A stretch of 64,000 nucleotides of DNA from Nomia melanderi (taxonomy: Eukaryota; Arthropoda; Insecta; Hymenoptera; Halictidae), in the NCBI RefSeq assembly GCF_051020985.1, contig NC_135010.1:2726001-2790000 (forward strand), written 5' to 3'. Of this stretch, positions 57,997-64,000 are shown one piece after another. Each line of letters begins with the position of its first letter. The first letter of the stretch is position 1. The notes under the pieces were generated by a model that was not told the DNA's origin, did not search any database, and saw only the letters and a list, made by a program, of their open reading frames with translations. The position numbers were made by a program, and so were the translations under genes.

Positions 57997-58494
57997 TTAA
58001 ACCTACCGCGACTGGTCAGATGACTGTTTTTAAAATTTGATTGGAGAATCTTGTTTTTTCTTTTGTCCATTTTATTTTGTATCGATTCCTATACTGTCCA
58101 ATTAATACGTTGAATGGCATGGGGGTCACTGGTGATCCCCAACCAAATCGAATTACTATAGTCCATTCAATTAAACGAGGTTATTTGAAAATATTTCTAT
58201 ATTATAAACAATGCTATCTAATGCGGTGACATTAAGCAAGATGAGCATGCAATAATAATAATGCAATTCAATTGAATGATTGAATATTATATTTTTTCCA
58301 TTTTGTGTATTTTGCTCTATGAAATTGTGAGGTATTTAACGTGTTAATCATTTTTTCAATTTTTCTGTTTTCTTTCGTTTCTGTTCCTATTAAGAAATAG
58401 GTATTGCCTAGCTTTACCTTTATTTTGTAACCAGTTATTTGAGTAGTCACCGGAGGAATAGGTATAAACAAAATGTCGATATGTTTAGTGTTAA
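57997..58494 (+). mobile_element. Family C element, copy 3, interrupted by E
   Basis: TTAAACCTACCGCGACTGGT opens it and CGATATGTTTAGTGTTAA closes it. The C body runs to TACTGTCCAATTAA (58105), gives way to element E, and resumes at TTAATCATTTTTTCAATTTT (58344). Subterminal CTGGTCAGATGACTG is the C palindrome. Confidence 0.88.
58102..58347 (+). mobile_element. Family E TTAA element (nested in C)
   Basis: The ends are TTAATACGTTGAATGGCATG and GAGGTATTTAACGTGTTAA, related to those of family F. GGGGGTCACTGGTGATCCCC (58121-58140) is a 20-bp near-perfect palindrome 15 bp from the left TTAA. TTAA is duplicated at both sides, 246 bp. Confidence 0.88.
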
Positions 58495-60674
58495 CGTTAT
58501 TTCGGTATCTGGATTACTGTAAATGATTACTGCAAATGGTTAAAACTAATGATTATACTGTTTTTTAAAAATATTCTCCTTCAACATTAATCCCTTGCTC
58601 TGGTGGTAATCATAACAAGAATTCAAAAATTATGATTTATCGTGATGACTTTTGTTTTGTATATTTTGCATATTATAAATTCTTATGAAATGTTGGGTCA
58701 CTTAATATATCACTGTAGAAATTGTTCAAGTTTGGATAAAGACTTGTGTTACCTATCAATATTATTGTCTAAAGGTAAAGAGGTGAAGATCAGAAAAAAC
58801 TACAGTTTTGTATGAGAAATATAGAATAAATTTTTGGGATTTTCTGTCTCAAATTATTATATAAGTCTACAATAAAATTATATGAGTGCAATTATTAACG
58901 TATATTTATTTAAAATCGTCGCTTTAGTATATTTTTCGAAGCAATTCTTTTTCTTCATAAAAATTTTTATTGCAAGTATAATTACGTTATAAAAAATGTA
59001 TAAATAAATGGTATATCAAGGTGATACAAAGGAGTAAAAACGTCTTAAAGTTTTATCACTCGTCCAACCGCTCGTACTGCAAAAATTTGACAACAAAATC
59101 AATTAACCACTATTTTTTTCTCGAGATACACAATATTATGTTTTTTTGAAATTGTTAATAATTCTTTAAGTCAATATTCTTAATTCTTTGCAGTCAGAGT
59201 GACAGTTATGTTGGCATGCTGGCATGTTGCGTTGTCATTATGAAATGTGAATATGCGCACTAAAATTCATTTAAAAATGGGAAATCTATTGTTTCTATGG
59301 CACAATAAACAATTTTAAATTTACTTCAACAAACTGTGAATTAATATAAAGGGTTAACATGCAGGACAATAAGAAAATGCAAAATTCTTTTATTTCTTTC
59401 AATTGAAGGTTCACAGTGATTGTTTGTATAAGTAACTTATAGACAATGCATTAAAACTGTATTTAAATAAAATTTTCGGTAAGTATTCTATTTAGGTGAT
59501 TTATTAGACTGGAAATTTAGAAATGATTGCTGAATCACCTTACTAATGATATATTAAGTTTTGTTATTATATTGTATTCGTTAAGTGAGCGAATGTGCGT
59601 TGGTAATCGACTGTGATTACGAGTAACTATAATGACTTATGAACAAGAACCATGTAACATTTGTATTTGAAATATTGTTACATTGTTACTGTACATGCTG
59701 TTTTCTGTAAACAATTCTAAAAATAGAAGTCACTTATTTATGCACATGATATTTGTGTTTAATTTCCGTATCTTAATTACGTACACATGTTAAACAAGTT
59801 TTTGTTTGTCGTATGAATTTTGAATTTTCAATTCACGTAATATAATAAAGTTAGATGTTTTACTATATAAAATATAGTATATAAGTATAATAATTTATAT
59901 ATACATTCTAGATGTATAGAAGAAATATTATAAAAAATATAGTGTAAGAAATATACTATAAAAGGAAATATTTTTTATTTTAAATTAATCTAAAAATTTC
60001 CACGAAATTTTGTACAGTAATATGAATGTTGATAGTAACTGATGAAAATAATCGAATATTTCACGTTTTATTTATAATGAAATATTACATTATTATACAG
60101 TTAATAAAAACGTTAATTGGCTTGTTTAAAATTTTTCAAAATTGACAGAAACCTTTTTAAAGAATTTTTCGTTAAATGTTACTTTTTTAGAGAAATTCTC
60201 ATTAAATACTTTTGATAAGTCTTCCGATAAAACAAAAGTACATATGCATAGCATGTATATTTATTTAGAGAAAGGAAGGTGCTCTAAAGCTTCACCTTCA
60301 GTTTATGTTGATTTTCCGCTTTAACCGACTATATAACTTTCAATCTGATTACAGTTTTGCAATAAATGTACGAATGAATATGAACGACTTATACCTTGAA
60401 ATGTAATTTTAACGTCAGTTCTTACATTGGTCCTCATTTTTATCTTGCATTGAATTATAAAAGTATATTACTATATATTATTATCAAAAGGCATATTCAT
60501 TCATAATTCAAGCAATAATGTTTATTTAAAAGTTTTCACGTTTTTGTACTCATAAAATACGAGACGTAGATATTTTTGAAGCAAGGATCGTTCGAAAGTA
60601 GAAAGAAAAGTGTCGAAGATATAAATAATTTATTTGAGTTAAAAAAGTATTTGCATATGTACGTTATTTCTTTT
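58495..60674. other. AT-rich stretch with unpaired TTAA ends
   Basis: TTAATCCCTTGCTCTGG at 58588 and ATATAAAGGGTTAA at 59345 could be the two ends of one 760-bp element, but the inverted repeat is weak. No gene was found. Confidence 0.45.
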
Positions 60675-60985
60675 ACATAATCACCATGGACTTTGACATA
60701 CTTTTAATACCTACAGTGTCATATTTTTTTTCATTCGAATGTCAAAAAAATTCATCACTAGAGTCTTATATCAATAATCAACACCATTCTTTAATTATGT
60801 ATTTAATTACCATTTGCTGATTATTGTTATGTCCAGTTCTATTCTAAATATAAAAATAAGTAATAATCATTTGATATAAGATGGATGCTTAAAAAGTTCT
60901 CAATGAAATTGCTCTAAAGTTTGAACGGTTCGAAATGTGGTGTGTAGTCGAGCATTGTGTAAGAAAGTATCACCACTTTTGTTTT
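60675..60985 (-). pseudogene. mariner transposase C-terminal relic
   Basis: On the minus strand the translation from 60980 gives KSGDTFLHNARLHTTFRTV, then TLEQFH, a stop, and ELFKHPSY. Further along, around 60872-60840, it gives SNDYYLFLYLE, and near 60750-60690 NEKKYDTVGIKSMSKSMV. In order these match the HDNARPH block, the helix after it, the HPPYSPDLAPSDYHLF block and the C-terminal GI..L..RW motif of mariner transposases. The second catalytic Asp (in HDN) is lost and the SPDLAP part is deleted; the Asp of the SDYYLF block remains. In-frame stops and frame changes show the gene is dead. I did not recover the N-terminal half or the inverted repeats. Confidence 0.7.
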
Positions 60986-62330
60986 TATATAGTTTCAATT
61001 TTGTTAAAAATTTCACACTATGAAATTCGAGAAATGAGAGATTACTTATTATAGAAGTCATTGTTAGTTATTGCTATACACTAAGAAATACGAATGTAAA
61101 TAGCACGTTTACGAATGCTTTATGAAGCTGACTTTGTTTTTAGTAAAGTTCTACGTCGGAACGCAAATGTGTTTGACTGAACTAAACAACACACCAAAGT
61201 TTATCTTTTTTCTTTTCTAACAATTGGTAATTTTATTCCATTTGTTTTGTAAAAAAAACGTTCAATACCCAAATTGAAACAAAAGATGGTTAATAGTTGG
61301 CTTGTATATATTTACATTGTTGACAATCATAGCCGCCTTGTCCGTAATAATTGTGTTAAGATTAAACAGTAGGCAGGTAGTTAAAACATTGAAAACAGAT
61401 ACTATATAAATGCAGTGTCGTTTTTACAGCGGCTTATTTTAAAAATACGCGTTGATAAAGTTTATCTGGGAATTTTGAGGACATTGCATGCCAATATATT
61501 GCAAAATAATGTAAGTGATAACAAGAGAAATAAATAATTCATATAATAACATCGGATATAGGTACTATATTGATCCATAAATAATGTATGAACAGAAAAG
61601 CGGTTTTTCATTTGATTTACTAACATAATTGTTAATTAATTAATATTCATATTCTTTGTTATGTATTTATGTATTCATTTAAGGAATTGAATTTTCTTCT
61701 TGCTGGTATTATTTATATTAATTACTCTTTAAAGTAATTCTAGGGTACATATAAATTACAAAATTTGTTTGCAAACTTTCGTACAAACGGTAACGACTAC
61801 TTTTTTCATTGTTTGTTAATGTTAAATTGTAACTGCACATTGAGATAATTCATAACGGTTAAACTGTATTTAATAACTACATCTTGTAAAATAAATTACA
61901 AAAAAATGCATTAATTGTATTTTTGAGAACTTCGAATTATTATTTGCATTTTAGCAACTATTTTAATAACTTGTTTTTATATATAATGGATTAATAACAA
62001 AATTAATTAATTAATTATTAACAAAAATGCAACTAACACATTTTTTTTGGTAATTTATTTTACCAGGTATAGTTGTTAAAAATGCAGTCTATAAATTATA
62101 TAAATTGATTATTTTTTTGAGCCCTTAATTACTTAGAATAATGTTTGACATTAATTTTGTAGTATAATTGTTTGACCGTATTAATAGTTACATTTTATTT
62201 TCATTGGAACAAATGTTATTCTACTATGTAAAAAATGATTATCTATATAGATGACAGGTAATAGATAAATAGTATAAGAGTGCTTTATTCTTTATTTTAT
62301 TACAAATACCCAATAAACAAACATTTCACA
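60986..62330. other. AT-rich stretch, no feature seen
   Basis: AT-rich. The rest of the mariner copy might be expected in the first few hundred bases, but I could not recognise it. Confidence 0.5.
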
Positions 62331-63400
62331 AAACGTCAAGATTTCCTTGGTCTCTCAGAAATCGCCGAATTGAGGACAAAGATAATAAATGAATGACACC
62401 ATTGATTCTTTTTTTAACACGTATATTTCACTTTCCGTTGAAAAATAATGCCGTAAATCGTCGTAGGAAATAATAGAATCTGCACAAAAATCAACTCACT
62501 CGGCGCACCACTATGATTCGCTTGAAATATTTACAGTGATTGAAACTCTCTCGCGATGTGAGGTCTTCGGTTACGTACAGGGGGTTGGCGTTACACGACG
62601 GAGGACGCATCGGACCCTTCTCCGCCATGTTTTCGTGCGAGAACCCTCGTAAGAAGGAAGGAAGGAAGGAAAAAGAAGGGTTTTGGACGAGGGTAACGTG
62701 GCTCTGGAAAAGTGTGGCGTTTCTTTTCATTGTACAGCGATAGCGAAAACGTGTGCAGTGCTAGCCTACCCTGTTCCTCCATTAATATCATAGAAAGACA
62801 TCCAATAAACAACGAATAACGGACACAGTGTACCATAGAAAACGACGATTCCGTGAAACAAGTTGAATTCGTTACTTATTTTTTTTTCTTTCCTCTCTTA
62901 GGACGTGTCGTCGTGACGTAATAAATAACGGCGAGCGATAGTTAGTTTAAATAGCAATATGAATTATTAGTAGTGGAGTTTGCTGGATAGCGGTAGTTGC
63001 GAAGCGAGATCATAGACTCAGCTTGGCGACTTTTTTTTTCTTCCTTTATAATGTCGAAGTATAGTCGTAAAAGGGAGCTGGGGGAAAGGGGCGAAAAAGA
63101 GAGAGTGCGATAAAGTTTAATGGTCGTAGTCAGGAACATGCGACATTTACACATCGAGTACATTATACGTCCGCGTTACGTCATCCCGCGTCTTTTTCGT
63201 GGATTTTCTGCTGCGATTATCATCGCTACCAGATATTCAAAGGAATTCAACGACTTTCTTCCGCAGCGCAAAAAATACTGGATTCCCTTCTGAATTCTTT
63301 GTTGTATAAGATTAGAAATGGATTGATTTTGCTCTTTATACAAAGTCAGTGTCTCTTCGCGAAGAGAATTACACGAAATCAAACCTGGGACAAAGAGTAA
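62331..63400. other. GC-richer island 15
   Basis: The longest mixed-composition island. It includes a short (GGAA)n run at 62651-62680 and CGTGACGTAATAAATAACGG at about 62913. Four frames of 67-81 codons overlap, none recognisable. It may be the edge of a gene outside the window, since it lies near the right end, but nothing proves this. Confidence 0.4.
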
Positions 63401-64000
63401 TTACTTAAGTATGTGATCGAGTTTTACGATCGAAAGGATCATTTGAAAGCAGACGTTTTTTTTATAAGGCAATGAAACATTATGGTCACTTTCAATTGAA
63501 AAGTACTTCACAATTTCGTGTGATGGGGAAAGATGTACAATGCTGGCAGAAATTTTTGGAGAATTTGAATATTTTTAGGCTATTGAACAATTTCTTCTGA
63601 TTTATTACACAAGGAAAATGTAGAAATAATCTGTACAATGTTTAAATTTAAACATAGTTTGAACTATCGAAGTTATTCATAATTCTAGATCTTAAAAATT
63701 GTTTAGTAGTGCCTTTTAATTTTTTACAATATTTCCATAAAACAAGAAGTTTTTATTTTTTAATTTCTTTACATTTCAAGTATTCCTTTCATTGTTAAGT
63801 AACTGTATCATTTACAGTGAATATAATAGTTCGAACAGGCTTTTCAAGCACAAGGAACTATTACAAGGAAAATCTAAGCAATGAATAACATTGTTAGTGT
63901 TTCATTTTCTGTTGTATTATGATGTATTCTTTAAAACAGAAAAAGTGGTCGGAAACTTTCCACCAGCACAATACATATATAATAGAGATTGTTTCCAAAA
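63401..64000. other. AT-rich stretch to window end
   Basis: AT-rich, no paired repeats or coding frames. Confidence 0.6.

Noticed and set aside
58588..59352. Possible 760-bp TTAA element
   Set aside because: The ends TTAATCCCTT and AAAGGGTTAA are complementary for only a few bases and no body match exists.
1..64000. tRNA, rRNA, snRNA, CRISPR or bacterial operon structure
   Set aside because: No A/B box pairs with cloverleaf potential, no rRNA motifs, no regularly spaced repeats of CRISPR type; composition and repeats are eukaryotic.

Overview
This is an AT-rich, almost certainly nuclear eukaryotic window with no recognisable host protein-coding gene. The open reading frames are short, scattered and mostly low-complexity. 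Density of TTAA-flanked non-autonomous transposons, plus relics of hAT, mariner and pogo/Tigger-like elements and short CpG-containing GC-rich islands in an AT-rich background, suggest an insect, perhaps a hymenopteran such as a bee or ant. This is inference from style, not from a marker gene. The window is probably intergenic DNA or the inside of a very long intron.

The main content is a population of about 40 short (mostly 200-260 bp) inverted-repeat elements that begin and end with TTAA, the target duplication of the piggyBac superfamily. They sort by sequence into about a dozen families, named here A, B, C, E, F, G, H, I, J, K, M and N. Copy numbers are: A x7 (9.1, 17.1, 22.4, 22.75, 23.5, 32.4, 51.7 kb), B x6, C x3, E x1, F x5, G x5, H x2, I x1, J x2, K x1, M x4, N x1. 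Four nested insertions leave the host element interrupted exactly at a duplicated TTAA (B in A at 32.5 kb, K in G at 46.1 kb, E in C at 58.1 kb, F in G at 10.0 kb). This gives direct evidence of TTAA-specific insertion and an order of activity. Seven families (A, B, C, E, F, M, N) carry a short palindrome, often with a GTCA/TGAC core, 14-19 bp inside the TTAA at one end. I found no equally clear copy at the other end. This looks like a shared, asymmetric recognition architecture and is the most interesting pattern in the window.

Other mobile DNA: a deleted hAT element with a decayed C-terminal transposase domain (31.0-31.9 kb), a mariner transposase relic on the minus strand (60.7-61.0 kb), a 204-bp TA-flanked Tigger/pogo-like element (11.6-11.8 kb) abutting an 856-bp element with different inverted repeats (10.7-11.6 kb), two CAGGGTGTC-ended elements (23.9-24.6 and 50.0-50.4 kb), and several dispersed repeats without identified class.

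Between the elements are about 15 GC-richer islands of 0.2-1 kb (for example 1.55-2.1, 9.55-10.0, 16.2-16.85, 19.2-19.75, 28.3-28.9, 32.9-33.65, 52.15-52.9, 56.9-57.7, 62.3-63.4 kb). They contain no gene I recognise. Three share a TATTTATAG box followed by a conserved AAGGTC..GAAGAAAGC motif, and one has an 18-bp kappaB-like palindrome. They are candidates for regulatory DNA, promoters or old repeats. Local tandem duplications occur at 18.7-19.2, 45.8-47.1, 47.5-47.8 and 50.6-50.9 kb, and simple repeats at 24.4, 29.9, 48.0 and 56.5 kb. No rRNA, tRNA or CRISPR was seen.
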